Below, piece by piece: positions 9,669 to 18,809 of a stretch of 59,563 bases of DNA. Positions within the stretch are counted from its first letter, which is position 1. Every line of letters begins with the position of its first letter. The stretch covers positions 1 to 59,563 of the forward strand of contig NZ_JXXU01000068.1 of NCBI RefSeq assembly GCF_000967495.1, read 5' to 3'. The position numbers were made by a program, and so were the translations under genes. The stretch is from Vibrio neptunius (lineage in GTDB: Bacteria > Pseudomonadota > Gammaproteobacteria > Enterobacterales > Vibrionaceae). The notes beneath the pieces were generated by a model. That model was not told the DNA's origin. It saw only the letters and a program-made list of their open reading frames with translations, and did no database searches.

Positions 9669-9956
9669 TATTCTATAACAACCACTTAATCATCGCTTTA
9701 AGGTTTCTACTCACTATACTAAAACCAAAGCTGGGAGCTGAATTTCCAGTTTCCGGTTTGGTGTTCAAAGGGCATAAGAAGCGACGGTTTATCGCAGCAC
9801 CAATACTATATGTTATCTGTTGGTATACAGTGGAACGACAGCGCTAAGCAGTCGTGTGTGGATGGGCTTTGGTACCATCAATGGCATGAACTTCCAAACA
9901 CCCTTGGCATCATCGCCAAGAGTGTTTGATTAACTAGCAAGATTAGCTAGGAGGGC
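9669..9956. other. Convergent intergenic region
   Basis: No gene is supported here. The region ends in the strong hairpin at 9895-9928. The rest has no recognisable gene remnant or promoter. Confidence 0.4.
9895..9928. terminator. Hairpin between convergent genes
   Basis: A 14-bp stem with one mismatch (CAAACACCCTTGGC, loop ATCATC, GCCAAGAGTGTTTG) sits just before the end of the minus-strand gene and after the plus-strand operon. Neither side has a strong T-tract, so it may act as a bidirectional transcript-end structure and not as a classic intrinsic terminator. Confidence 0.5.
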
Positions 9957-12900
9957 TTAGGCTGACAGTAGACAATTAGCCACCGCCTCTTGCACAAGGC
10001 GTGAGCGGTCTTTTGTTAACGGCTCCATCAATTGCGTCGCATCATTCACTTGGCTTAAGATCTCTGGAAGTTGTGCACGCCTGCCTGCGTGAAGGTACTT
10101 CAGCGTGCGCTTAAAGTCGCCATATTGTCCACGAGCATGGGCTTGAATAAACTCACTGCAAGCTTCAAACTCAGCGTGTTTAATACAGAATAACGTCATG
10201 TGGGCGGTATCAATCTCTAATTGAAGCATCCAATTGAGTAAAAACTGCATGCCCTGCTCAGAAACTTCTGCTTCCCTCTCTTCTTCTAAGTAGCTATCGA
10301 AATCAATCTCACTGTGGGAAAGTTGATGCATTAGCCAAGCTTTACCGTATTGTTGCTCGATAAATTTAAAGCCGCGATAGTCATGGTTGAACATAAGTTT
10401 GGCAAACTTGTCACGCACAGGCTTTTCAAGCATCCACATTAATTGGCCCAAGCTGTAGAGGCGATATTCATCCAAACTTGGACACAAGTTCTCTGTTGCT
10501 ATTTGCGCACGATACAATGCGGAAATGGTCGGGTAATCGATACTCCCAGCAAGGTAGGCTAAAGTTTGCTCGACTAGATACGTGATACGCTGTGATGTTT
10601 GTTGCAGTTCAGCAATATGCGTTCGCAGCGCATGAGGCTCAAGGGCCTCATCAACAATCACTAACATTCCACTTGGCAGACCGCTGCGGTAAATCTCGAG
10701 CGGCACGTCATTATCAGCCATAAGCACAACATATTGATCACCTTGTTTCTGCACCACTGTACTAGCAAGCCAGCTCCTGCCATCCATATGGCAAGGCTTA
10801 TCATGTACGGTGTTGCCATCGACGATCACTGGTTTGCGCAGTTTAGCCGGCACTTTTTCGCCCTCACCCACATACAGACAGAGGGTTCCTAGTTCGTGAG
10901 CAAACGCAAATTCCCACGACGTAACGTTGTTCTGGATAAACAGTTGCAGCGCTCGTTTAAAATCATGCTCTATGTCTAAAGTGATGTTTGGATATTTAAG
11001 TGATGCATGATGCAAGAAAGCCACACGGTCACTCTCGTTGATAAACTTCAAACCTTTATGTAGCGCCTGCGCGTTTTGACGATCTTGGCTGCCAAAGATA
11101 CTGGTTGAGGTATTAGTGATCTCACTGTAGCGATCCAGCCAACTTGAATATTGTTCAATGTCGCCAGTGACACGGCTCATCCGATAGGCGTCGAGAATAC
11201 CTCTGTCGATACCCGCTTTTATGAGTTGATCGTGAACCTCTATCTCATCCAATAGGTTATTGAACTCGATGCTCCATGAATCATCAGAGTATGCACGCAG
11301 CACGTTTCGTGCAACACGCACAGGCGCTAAAGCGGCAATAAATGTCCATAAGCGATCGGCTTGCGCTCGTTGCGGTAAAGGTAGTTGTCTTAGCCAAAAG
11401 GCCATTAATGTAAAGCGCTGGAAGTCTTCATCGTGATCGTGTAAAAAATCATAATCTGGTTGATATTCACTGAATTTATTGACGTACAGATCGCCTCGAC
11501 AAACTTGATCACGCACTAGTTGTGGCTCTAAAAGCGCCATCACACTCGCTTGATCTTCACTTGGGTTTTCGGCGCAGAAGTAGTCGCGTATTCGGGCGAC
11601 ATCATGCTCTGTTAACCCTTTGTGTTCTGGGCAATGATAGCGTCCTTTGATAAAAGCTTTATCCAGCATTTTATCGACTGCTTGCTGCCAGATATTCTGC
11701 TGATTTAAGTAGTTGAGCAGTGCTTCGCTGACGTCATCACCAATACGTTGATTGAAATCTGTGTACAATTGATAACATGTGAGAGCGATAAAACCCATAT
11801 GTGCTCGTGGGGTGACGTCTTCACAAATAAGGTGATCAAAATCCGCATTCAATTGCAATTTGTAACAAGTAAGAGCAACAAAGCCCTTATGTGCTCGTGA
11901 GTAATGCTTGGGATGACACAGTTCACGTGAGTTTCTTAGAACACAGTCGATCGACTGAAAATTCTTTTTGTAAAGAATCTCATTCTTATGCGCGAAAGCG
12001 GAGAAAATAGATTGTATTTCACGTGTTAGGGCGCCATCTTGTTCGTCGTCTGATTCGGTTTGTGGTGCTGGCAACTGGCTGTAACGGCGGTAATAGTCTT
12101 GGCGAGACATGAGCGGTTGCTCTTCGTCCGTAAGCGACTCCATCATGTACTCACTAAACTCGCGTTTACCCAATGCTCGATAGAAGACATCGATGACTCG
12201 TAAATACTGCTCGTATCGCGACTGAAGAAGAGAGACTTCGCTGTCTGGGGTGATGTTGAGAGTGATGGTCAATCCATTGGCATGTTCAATCGTGGTTTCT
12301 TGACCGAAGTGATCCGTTAATAAATCCCCACGAACAAGATCAAGAACACCTTCGATCTCGTCTGCAACACCTTGGTTGTTGTATGCCCACTTGTGTACAT
12401 GGTCATCAATATGATCCGCCATCTCGGGCGCATGCTGGCGGGCAAGAGGCAACAGTTCCACCTCTGAAAGTGTCTCCAAAGCATCTATTTCAGAGCCATC
12501 TTCGATGTAGCGCCATAAACACTCGCCCTGTGGAAGAGCAAGGATCAAAGGTTTGAGCACTTCACTGCCATAGTTAAGGTCATAACGGCGATCGTCGCGT
12601 TCCCGAGAGGCCAGATATTTGGCGCGTTTCTCCAAGGCGCTATCCGCGGGTTTGACTAAGTCAGTAGTGACTTGGCTTTCGATGTAAGATTGCAAGTCGT
12701 ACGCTTCGTCTTCGAGAGTGCTAGCCATAAAAGGCTGCTGCATAAAGCTGTCTTCCTCTTGTTCATCACAAGCATAGCGACCAGCAAATAGAGTTTGATA
12801 GAGCCAAATAACCGGTTTATAACTGTTCCACTCTGGTTCATCTGGTTCATCTGGTTCATCTGGTTCATCTGGTTCGTCATCATAGATCCCGTCGTAAGTT

Positions 12901-13667
12901 TCAAGTAAGAACGGCTCGGCGGTAAAACGTTCTAGCACCATCTGTTTAAAATGGTCATATTGGCTCGGATTCTGTTGTAAATATTCGCCCAAAGATTGAT
13001 GAGTCGTTTCCTCACCGTAGGGATCAGCCATAAACATCCCTAAGCGAAAACTCGAATTGTCACACCAAATGAACGCTTTGATGACCTCTGGATGCCAGCC
13101 ATGCTCATTCAAAAGCGTAGCAAGGTATTCCTCATATTGAGTGGCATGCTCATCATCCCAATACGGCACAAAGAACTGACCGACTAGGTAGGCATATTGC
13201 AGATCGGTTTTTGCCAGCATATACAAGGCTTCAATGCCAAAGACACGCATATCATCTAGCCACATGTCATCTGTATCATTTACGCGGCGTGCATACGCAA
13301 CGATCGATTTGGCGGTCTCAACTACGCTTGGTTTAAGCTGAGGGTATTGCAGCGCTGCGGCGAACAAAATCACTTCCGAGATATACACTTCGCGCTCATC
13401 AGTAATTTCATGAGCGTAGTAATGGCGTCCACCTTCCTGCCCCATATTAAGGGCTGCTTTTAACAGTTTGAGGTTTTCACCAGCATCGCTTGGCTGTAAG
13501 CGGCGCACACCGTGTGCGTCTTGCTGCTTGAACTCCACATCAAAATGGTGCGGGTTGAAAGCATCGCCACTTTTTAATAGGGCTTGATACTGGTGAAGTG
13601 CAGATTCAATTTGCTCAGGTTTGTGGATATCAAGGGTGATTATTTGGTGTTTATCAAATTCGCTCAT
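9957..13667 (-). CDS. Very large cytoplasmic protein of unknown function with internal repeats
   Basis: I do not recognise this 1236-residue protein. It has no signal peptide or membrane segment, is acidic, and appears mostly helical. Its C-terminus (RSRLVQEAVANCLLSA) is reminiscent of a HEAT-type repeat, a weak hint only. A five-fold acidic E-P-D repeat lies near residues 265-280. A tandem pair of about 30-residue units beginning RAHKGFVALTCYKL and RAHMGFIALTCYQL lies near residue 600. The ATG at 13667 is preferred to the TTG at 13688, although neither has a clear ribosome-binding site. The gene stands alone, converging on the sugar operon and not sharing its strand with neighbours. Single long genes of this kind in Vibrio are often scaffold-like, but nothing here shows a function. 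Confidence 0.75.
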   Translation of the reverse strand: MSEFDKHQIITLDIHKPEQIESALHQYQALLKSGDAFNPHHFDVEFKQQDAHGVRRLQPSDAGENLKLLKAALNMGQEGGRHYYAHEITDEREVYISEVILFAAALQYPQLKPSVVETAKSIVAYARRVNDTDDMWLDDMRVFGIEALYMLAKTDLQYAYLVGQFFVPYWDDEHATQYEEYLATLLNEHGWHPEVIKAFIWCDNSSFRLGMFMADPYGEETTHQSLGEYLQQNPSQYDHFKQMVLERFTAEPFLLETYDGIYDDEPDEPDEPDEPDEPEWNSYKPVIWLYQTLFAGRYACDEQEEDSFMQQPFMASTLEDEAYDLQSYIESQVTTDLVKPADSALEKRAKYLASRERDDRRYDLNYGSEVLKPLILALPQGECLWRYIEDGSEIDALETLSEVELLPLARQHAPEMADHIDDHVHKWAYNNQGVADEIEGVLDLVRGDLLTDHFGQETTIEHANGLTITLNITPDSEVSLLQSRYEQYLRVIDVFYRALGKREFSEYMMESLTDEEQPLMSRQDYYRRYSQLPAPQTESDDEQDGALTREIQSIFSAFAHKNEILYKKNFQSIDCVLRNSRELCHPKHYSRAHKGFVALTCYKLQLNADFDHLICEDVTPRAHMGFIALTCYQLYTDFNQRIGDDVSEALLNYLNQQNIWQQAVDKMLDKAFIKGRYHCPEHKGLTEHDVARIRDYFCAENPSEDQASVMALLEPQLVRDQVCRGDLYVNKFSEYQPDYDFLHDHDEDFQRFTLMAFWLRQLPLPQRAQADRLWTFIAALAPVRVARNVLRAYSDDSWSIEFNNLLDEIEVHDQLIKAGIDRGILDAYRMSRVTGDIEQYSSWLDRYSEITNTSTSIFGSQDRQNAQALHKGLKFINESDRVAFLHHASLKYPNITLDIEHDFKRALQLFIQNNVTSWEFAFAHELGTLCLYVGEGEKVPAKLRKPVIVDGNTVHDKPCHMDGRSWLASTVVQKQGDQYVVLMADNDVPLEIYRSGLPSGMLVIVDEALEPHALRTHIAELQQTSQRITYLVEQTLAYLAGSIDYPTISALYRAQIATENLCPSLDEYRLYSLGQLMWMLEKPVRDKFAKLMFNHDYRGFKFIEQQYGKAWLMHQLSHSEIDFDSYLEEEREAEVSEQGMQFLLNWMLQLEIDTAHMTLFCIKHAEFEACSEFIQAHARGQYGDFKRTLKYLHAGRRAQLPEILSQVNDATQLMEPLTKDRSRLVQEAVANCLLSA
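12832..12876 (-). repeat. In-frame 9-bp tandem repeat, five copies
   Basis: Five consecutive copies of TCTGGTTCA (the last TCTGGTTCG) encode a run of Asp-Glu-Pro triplets on the minus strand. The unit is a multiple of three, so slippage would change length without shifting the frame. Confidence 0.9.
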
Positions 13668-14143
13668 GGACCGATACTGCTTGATCAAAAATGTAGTAAC
13701 ACTATTTCAAAACTCTGAAAAAGCATACTGATGCATATGTTAATTGTGACTACATTCAAATTTTGCCAGTTAGTCAAACGCATTCATTGTTCAGGTAGAC
13801 CCATTTTTGCTCGCTCTGTGGTGCAAGCACAGCGTTTAACCACATGTTTTTAAACAGGTTTTCGTTTCGACATTACCACAGCGGGGACAGGCAAATTGTG
13901 CGCAAGGGGCATCTTTTCGGAGTTAATACTATTGTTCGCAAGCTTGTTCGTTGAGGCTTACTCGCCATCGCTTGTGGCTTTCTTGGAGCCCATTGTTGAA
14001 ATTGAACCTGTGATAGAGACTACAAAACCATTTTCTAGGCTAAGCGTGTGACGATTCCGAAGCATTAATAAAAGATTCTATGGCAAAGACGAGTGTTTTA
14101 GCTGCCAAAAGGAGATTTGATTAAGCAGGTGCATACAGAAAGT
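13668..14143. other. Intergenic region without a supported gene
   Basis: About 475 bp between the orphan giant gene and the tRNA terminator. Only short open frames are present, none with convincing start signals. The minus strand contains a 28-codon frame with a CPRCGN segment, too short to call. Confidence 0.4.
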
Positions 14144-14174
14144 AAAAAAGCCGTTGAATATCAACGGCTTTTTT
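14144..14174 (-). terminator. Intrinsic terminator of the tRNA-Ser gene
   Basis: AAAAAAGCCGTTGA, a three-base loop, then TCAACGGCTTTTTT. On the minus strand this is a perfect stem ending in a T-tract, placed a few bases beyond the tRNA 3' end. It is symmetrical and could also stop plus-strand transcription. Confidence 0.88.
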
Positions 14175-14179
14175 AAAAG

Positions 14180-14270
14180 TGGCGGAGAGATAGGGATTTG
14201 AACCCTAGATACGCTATTAACGTATGCCGGTTTTCAAGACCGGTGCTTTCGACCACTCAGCCATCTCTCC
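14180..14270 (-). tRNA. tRNA-Ser (anticodon UGA), 3' CCA encoded
   Basis: The minus strand gives a 91-nt class II tRNA. The acceptor stem GGAGAGA pairs with TCTCTCC, a G discriminator is followed by encoded CCA (14180-14182), and TTCAAATC forms the T loop. A long variable arm is seen around CATACGTTAATAGCGTAT. The anticodon loop CTTGAAA carries TGA at 14234-14236, which reads UCA and related serine codons. Confidence 0.97.
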
Positions 14271-14282
14271 GTTGCGGGAGGT

Positions 14283-14311
14283 ATACTAGGTTTTGGCACG
14301 AGTTTTGTAAA
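14283..14311 (-). promoter_or_regulatory. Probable sigma70 promoter of tRNA-Ser
   Basis: On the minus strand a -35 TTTACA (14311-14306) is followed after 17 bp by a -10 TAGTAT (14288-14283). This places the start a few bases before the mature tRNA. The sequence after the -10 is C/G-rich, as at stringently controlled stable-RNA promoters. Confidence 0.6.
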
Positions 14312-14588
14312 GCGTTAATTTGCGCCAACGAGCTTAAGTGACGATAAACTAACCACCTGTTTACTGTCGTTTTTACCGAATAAAGCAATAATACAAGCCG
14401 ATTATGGAGAGTAAATACTCTAAACAGCATTTTCTAATAAAATAATGTTTTATTAGCAAGCTTCTGATTTAAATAAAAAATAGCACTTTGGGAAAACACT
14501 TGTACGCCCGAAAGTCATTGCACATAATTGTGAAGTATTTCAAAATTAGCAAGTTGACCTTTATCAATACTAGATTTCTGAGGTTTTT
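14312..14588. other. AT-rich region upstream of the MaoC gene
   Basis: No gene is seen. The region is AT-rich and includes an imperfect inverted repeat around AATAAAATAATGTTTTATT. It presumably holds the promoter of the MaoC-family gene, and GAGG lies just before its ATG. Confidence 0.35.
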
Positions 14589-15281
14589 ATGAAAGTCGCT
14601 GACCTATTTAAACATCGTGGTGATAAGCAGCACTCAGAGCTCATGCAATGGGTATCTCCTGCTGTACGTGAATATTGGGGCGAGTTTTTGCACAAAACAA
14701 ACAATCGTCAGCTATTTACTCGTCTAAGAGATTTGCAACGCCCAGCGGTCAACGATGAAGTACCGACAACCGTCGTGCCGGTGAAAGCCGAGCCAAAACC
14801 TTTTGAGCTAAAGCCAGAAGCACAAAAGCTCTATGATGAGCTGCAAAGCAAGCTAGGTGAAATCATTCACACCGGTGACTGGCTTGATATGTCTCAAGAG
14901 CGTATAAACCAGTTCGGTCAAGTAACGGAAGATATGCAGTGGATCCACACCGATCCTGAGCGTGCTGAAAACGAATCTCCGTTCAAGACAACGATTGCTC
15001 ATGGCTTTCTGACACTCGCAATGCTGCCAAAGTTAACAGACAGTGTTAACCCAGACCATACATTATTTCCAACCGCAAAAATGGTGGTCAATATTGGTCT
15101 TAATCAGGTTCGTTTTCCTTATCCGGTTAAAGCCAACAGCCGAGTTCGTGCGATAAGTCGACTCTCGAAAATAACGCCCATTCGCAAAGGTTTAGAAATC
15201 GAGCGTGAAATCAAAGTAGAAATTGAAGGGGTTCGTCGCCCAGGTGCTGTGGTGGTATCCGTGATTCAATTGCACTTTTAA
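14589..15281 (+). CDS. MaoC-family (R)-specific enoyl-CoA hydratase-like protein
   Basis: A 230-residue protein. Residues 1-75 form a polar N-terminal extension, and the rest is a MaoC hot-dog domain. The hydratase signature appears as W-I-H-T-D-P-E-R-A followed by F-K-T-T-I-A-H-G-F-L-T-L, with the catalytic Asp and His pair near residues 119 and 139. Such enzymes hydrate trans-2-enoyl-CoA to (R)-3-hydroxyacyl-CoA and can feed polyhydroxyalkanoate synthesis. No phaC or phasin gene lies nearby, so that link is only family knowledge. Confidence 0.88.
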   Translation: MKVADLFKHRGDKQHSELMQWVSPAVREYWGEFLHKTNNRQLFTRLRDLQRPAVNDEVPTTVVPVKAEPKPFELKPEAQKLYDELQSKLGEIIHTGDWLDMSQERINQFGQVTEDMQWIHTDPERAENESPFKTTIAHGFLTLAMLPKLTDSVNPDHTLFPTAKMVVNIGLNQVRFPYPVKANSRVRAISRLSKITPIRKGLEIEREIKVEIEGVRRPGAVVVSVIQLHF

Positions 15282-15295
15282 GTAGCCACTTATTT

Positions 15296-15326
15296 AAAAA
15301 AGGAGAGCCAAAAGCTCTCCTTTTTT
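15296..15326. terminator. Bidirectional intrinsic terminator
   Basis: AAAAAAGGAGAGC, a five-base loop, then GCTCTCCTTTTTT, placed between the convergent MaoC and PstS-like genes. T-tracts on both strands allow termination in both directions. Confidence 0.92.
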
Positions 15327-15333
15327 ATCGCTA

Positions 15334-16152
15334 TTATTTATCCACTGGCGTATAACCATACTCGCTGATCAGAGCTCTAGCCTGCTTGCCTTTCAGGTAC
15401 TGGATAAACGACTCAGCCTCTTTACCTAGTTCTGATTTTTTGTACAACACAAGGAATGGACGTGCAAGCTCATACTTGCGGTTGGCAATTGACTGGCTGT
15501 TCGCATCTACCCCTTCAAATTGAATCGCCTTAATTGAGCTGTCGACAGAACCAGTTGAAATAAATCCTATTGCTTGTTTATTGTGGTTAACTATGGTCTT
15601 AACCATACTGTTGCTATTAACCACCAAGTTGTCTGGGTTGATGTCAGAGACCTGGCGACCATTGACGATCTTAGTCAACCCTAACAAGCTCTCGAAACTG
15701 TAACGCGAACCTGAAGACGCTTCACGGGTTACCACGGCAATTTTCTGATCGGCACCACCAATTTCTTTCCAGTTGGTGATTTTACCTTTATAGATATCAT
15801 ACAACTGTTCACGGCTGACATTCTGAACCGAATTCGACTTGTTCACAACAACGGCCAAACCATCAAACGCGAGTGGCGTGACCGTCAGTGATTCATCCTG
15901 TTCTCTCTCTGTGAGGTATCGGGAGCTCATACCAATATCTGCAACACCTTTCTTTAACAAAGTGATGCCTGCCGTTGAGCCAATGCCTTGGACTGCAATA
16001 TAAGTCTCTGGGTGAGCTGTATTGAAGTTTTCCGCCAACACATCCATAACACGTGCCACGGAAGTTGAACCAGACACATTGACTTCGCTCGCTAGCGTAG
16101 GGAATGTAAGTAAAGAAGAGGACAATATTGCCGCCAGCGCAACACGAATCAT
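15334..16152 (-). CDS. PstS-like periplasmic phosphate-binding protein
   Basis: A 272-residue PBP_like_2 protein. The ATG at 16152 is preceded by GGAG with ideal spacing and opens a signal peptide ending near L-A-S. The mature start VNVSGSTSVARVMD matches the phosphate-loop motif of PstS (G-S-T-S). T-R-E-A-S-S-G-S-R is the second ligand-binding segment. It stands alone with no pstC, pstA or pstB gene beside it, so it either serves a distant Pst permease or acts as a free phosphate scavenger. Single extra PstS copies are common in vibrios. Confidence 0.9.
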   Translation of the reverse strand: MIRVALAAILSSSLLTFPTLASEVNVSGSTSVARVMDVLAENFNTAHPETYIAVQGIGSTAGITLLKKGVADIGMSSRYLTEREQDESLTVTPLAFDGLAVVVNKSNSVQNVSREQLYDIYKGKITNWKEIGGADQKIAVVTREASSGSRYSFESLLGLTKIVNGRQVSDINPDNLVVNSNSMVKTIVNHNKQAIGFISTGSVDSSIKAIQFEGVDANSQSIANRKYELARPFLVLYKKSELGKEAESFIQYLKGKQARALISEYGYTPVDK

Positions 16153-16290
16153 AATAATCTCCAATCTGATGCGGGTGAGTTAACTGGCGCTATCATATTT
16201 CGATTACATGACATTTTTGTGAAAACCTATACAGACTCTTCATATTCTTGTACATACTATGAAAAGGTGGGCATTAACTATGGAGCCGGT

Positions 16291-16644
16291 ATGGGACTGG
16301 TCAGTTTGCTACAAAAACAAATCGAAAGTCGTGCACGGGTTATATGTGAGCAACGTAATAGGAGCTTACCCGCTGAATTGGGCAAAGCGACGTATGAGGT
16401 AACGGATAACGGAGTGGTATTTATCAAGCAACACTTTTTGCTCGATTCCACGCACTGTGACTATATGCTGCCTGTGGCCAAAGTCCAATGGGACGATGAG
16501 CGCAGTGCATGGTTGTTATCTATGCCTGACGAGTCGAAAGAAGAAAGGTGGCTGCCCTACCCTTACCTAGCACAAAGCCATGACTTGACGGCGATCATGC
16601 GCGAAGTAGACAAGGATCCTAAGTCGGTATTTTGGGACGATTAA
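16291..16644 (+). CDS. DUF3024 domain protein
   Basis: A 117-residue cytoplasmic protein beginning MGLVSLLQKQIESRARVICE. The N-terminal helix with R-x-x-x-x-C-x-x-R-N, the central beta segment and the C-terminal D-K-D-P-K-S-V-F-W match the DUF3024 family of small Vibrio proteins of unknown function. The ATG at 16291 is chosen because GGAG lies 6-9 bases upstream; a GTG at 16219 would add 24 residues with no such site. Confidence 0.75.
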   Translation: MGLVSLLQKQIESRARVICEQRNRSLPAELGKATYEVTDNGVVFIKQHFLLDSTHCDYMLPVAKVQWDDERSAWLLSMPDESKEERWLPYPYLAQSHDLTAIMREVDKDPKSVFWDD

Positions 16645-16657
16645 GTATAGTCAAACA

Positions 16658-16680
16658 TAAGGGCGCTTTCAGCGCCCTTA
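16658..16680. terminator. Hairpin terminator between convergent genes
   Basis: TAAGGGCGCT, loop TTC, AGCGCCCTTA, a perfect 10-bp stem between the DUF3024 gene and rnb, which converge here. The flanks are moderately T- or A-rich, and it probably serves both. Confidence 0.8.
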
Positions 16681-16702
16681 TTTATTCGATTAAATGTCGT
16701 GG

Positions 16703-18697
16703 CTAATCTGTGCTCGTTTCAGCTGCTTTGACATCGTCAAAAACCTGAGTCGGCTTAGCTACAATACTGCGCGTTTCTTGGTTAACGTCATTCAGGACTA
16801 ACTCAAGTACATCGCCCAAACGGTAAATCACTTGTTTATCAATCGAAACCGTACCAAGGTCACTATTGCATTCTAATCGCTCTTTATTCGCCAAAATCAA
16901 AGAGCCAGGGATGAACGCCGCCGCACCATTTTCGATTAGTCGTACTCGAACACCAGCCCGAGATACATCAAAGATTTCTCCATTAAATACGGTCCCTTTT
17001 GCTGGTTCTTCAGCTAGCGTGCGAGCATACAACCAATCACTCACACTACGTTCTGCCATCTTATGATGCTTACGATGCAAGGCCAATTCTTCACCCACAG
17101 ATTCATCTGCGATTTGAACGGGCTCTTTACCCAAAATATGAGCTTTAAGCATACGGTGGTTAATCATGTCGCCGTACTTACGAATTGGAGAGGTCCACGT
17201 AGCGTACAGCTCTAGGCCCATTGCATAGTGGGGCAAAGGTTGGTTACCAATTTCGCTGTAAGCTTGGTACTTACGGATACGATTGTCTAGGTAGCTCGTC
17301 TCTTGTGTTGCCAACCAACGACGGAGTTCCGCAAATCCTTCTAGGGTCACCACACTTTCTGCATTAAACGGCAACTCACCTTCAGGGTTAACCAACTCAA
17401 TCACGTCAGCGATCTTTTCTGGTTTAAAACCTGCGTGAGTATTAAATACACCTGAATCAAAGCTTGCCTTCAGCGCTTTACCTGCACAGATGTTTGCCGT
17501 AATCATCGACTCTTCAACCAAGCGATTCGCACAGCGACGCATATCTGAATGAATGGCGACTACGTCGTTATCTTCGCTTAGCTCAAAGCGGTAATCTGGT
17601 CGGTCTGGGAAAACCACCGCGTTGGTCTCGCGCCACTCTGCGCGAGCTTGAGAAAACTCGTACAAGTCACGAACAATTTCAGCAATGTCTTCCGTAGGCT
17701 GCCACGATTCAGATTGCCCTGTTTCAAGCCAATCAGATACATGATCATAAGCGAGGCGCGCGTGGGATTTAATGTTCGCGGCAAAGAACTTAACGTCATC
17801 GCCAATCACACCATCTTTGCTGATTGTAACTGTACAGCAAAGTGCTGGACGTTCTTCATTTTCGATAAGAGAACAGAGTTCATCAGCCAAATCACGCGGT
17901 AGCATCGGGATGTTGCGACCCGGCAGGTAAATGGTAAAGCCACGCTCTCGGGCAACCTTGTCCATATCGCTGTCTGGCGTGATATAGGCCGTTGGATCGG
18001 CAATCGCAATTGTCAGTTCAAAATCACCGGTTTCTGTCTTCTTCGCGTACAACGCATCGTCCATATCTTTGGTTGACTCACCATCTATGGTCACAAACGG
18101 TATGTGCGTCATGTCGATACGCGCTAAATCAGCGTCATCTTTGATTTCCCAGTTGTCGATACCTGCAGGCTCACTATTTGGCAAATCATTTTGCGCTAAC
18201 GTTACCCACCAAGGGGCAATCTTGTCGTCAGCGTCGGTGATTTTCTCTGAGATCTCGACAAAGAAACCATTGTCGCCTTTCAAAGGATGCTGGGTGAGAT
18301 GAGCCACCACCCAGTCCCCCTCTTTGAATTCATCACTTTTTAAGCCTTTTCTCACTTTTGCTTTCAAAGAGAGTTTCTTAAGCTGAGGATGATCAGGTGC
18401 AACATTCAACTTGCCTTTGAAGAGTTTGATACGCCCAATAAAACGGTTTACACCTTGTTCAACCAGTTCTTCTGGCTCTGCTACTTCACGTTCTTTTTCT
18501 GTGCGGATAATGGCTTTCACTTTGTCACCATGCATACATTTTTTCATGTATGGCGGCGGAATAAAGAAGCTGGTCTTGCTGTCGACTTCTAAAAAGCCGA
18601 AGCCTTTTTCAGTCGCTTTGATCGTACCTTCCTTTTTAGGAAGGTTTTCCTGAATTTGCTGCTTAAGTTGAGCCAGTAGAGGGTTATCTTGGAACAT
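16703..18697 (-). CDS. rnb: Exoribonuclease II
   Basis: A 664-residue RNase II, close to the E. coli length of about 644. Two N-terminal cold-shock domains are visible (KATEKGFGFLEV near residues 28-40). The RNB catalytic domain carries the Mg-binding aspartates in IDGESTKDMDDALYA (about residues 208-222). A C-terminal S1 domain includes GTVFNGEIFDVSRAGVRVRL. The enzyme degrades single-stranded RNA processively from the 3' end and acts in general mRNA decay. The leader upstream contains a nested hairpin that may matter for expression. Confidence 0.96.
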   Translation of the reverse strand: MFQDNPLLAQLKQQIQENLPKKEGTIKATEKGFGFLEVDSKTSFFIPPPYMKKCMHGDKVKAIIRTEKEREVAEPEELVEQGVNRFIGRIKLFKGKLNVAPDHPQLKKLSLKAKVRKGLKSDEFKEGDWVVAHLTQHPLKGDNGFFVEISEKITDADDKIAPWWVTLAQNDLPNSEPAGIDNWEIKDDADLARIDMTHIPFVTIDGESTKDMDDALYAKKTETGDFELTIAIADPTAYITPDSDMDKVARERGFTIYLPGRNIPMLPRDLADELCSLIENEERPALCCTVTISKDGVIGDDVKFFAANIKSHARLAYDHVSDWLETGQSESWQPTEDIAEIVRDLYEFSQARAEWRETNAVVFPDRPDYRFELSEDNDVVAIHSDMRRCANRLVEESMITANICAGKALKASFDSGVFNTHAGFKPEKIADVIELVNPEGELPFNAESVVTLEGFAELRRWLATQETSYLDNRIRKYQAYSEIGNQPLPHYAMGLELYATWTSPIRKYGDMINHRMLKAHILGKEPVQIADESVGEELALHRKHHKMAERSVSDWLYARTLAEEPAKGTVFNGEIFDVSRAGVRVRLIENGAAAFIPGSLILANKERLECNSDLGTVSIDKQVIYRLGDVLELVLNDVNQETRSIVAKPTQVFDDVKAAETSTD

Positions 18698-18757
18698 TTT
18701 AATTTCTAACTAATTCGTTCTTTATTCCGAATGACAAATGCATGCGGCGCTATATGG

Positions 18758-18809
18758 GCCCCAAGTTTATAAGCTTGCCGCACAAGCTAGTGGCAAGCCT
18801 ATTTGGGGC
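18758..18809 (-). other. Nested hairpin in the rnb leader
   Basis: An outer stem GCCCCAA (18758-18764) pairs with TTGGGGC (18803-18809), and an inner stem GCTTGCC (18773-18779) pairs with GGCAAGC (18792-18798). The structure lies 61-112 bp before the rnb start codon, so if transcribed it forms part of the rnb 5' leader. Confidence 0.5.

Noticed and set aside
9669..9894. Possible insertion-sequence remnant between the convergent genes
   Set aside because: Translations in all frames gave only short pieces with no transposase motif, and no terminal repeats were seen.
12656..12904. Frame with repeated Met-Asn-Gln on the minus strand
   Set aside because: It is another reading of the 9-bp repeat inside the 1236-residue gene, not a separate gene.
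13847..13931. Short minus-strand frame containing CPRCGN
   Set aside because: It resembles a zinc ribbon but spans only 28 codons, has no start codon signal and no surrounding family match.
15334..16152. Complete Pst phosphate transporter operon
   Set aside because: Only the binding protein is present. Neighbouring genes are MaoC and DUF3024 proteins, not permeases or an ATPase.
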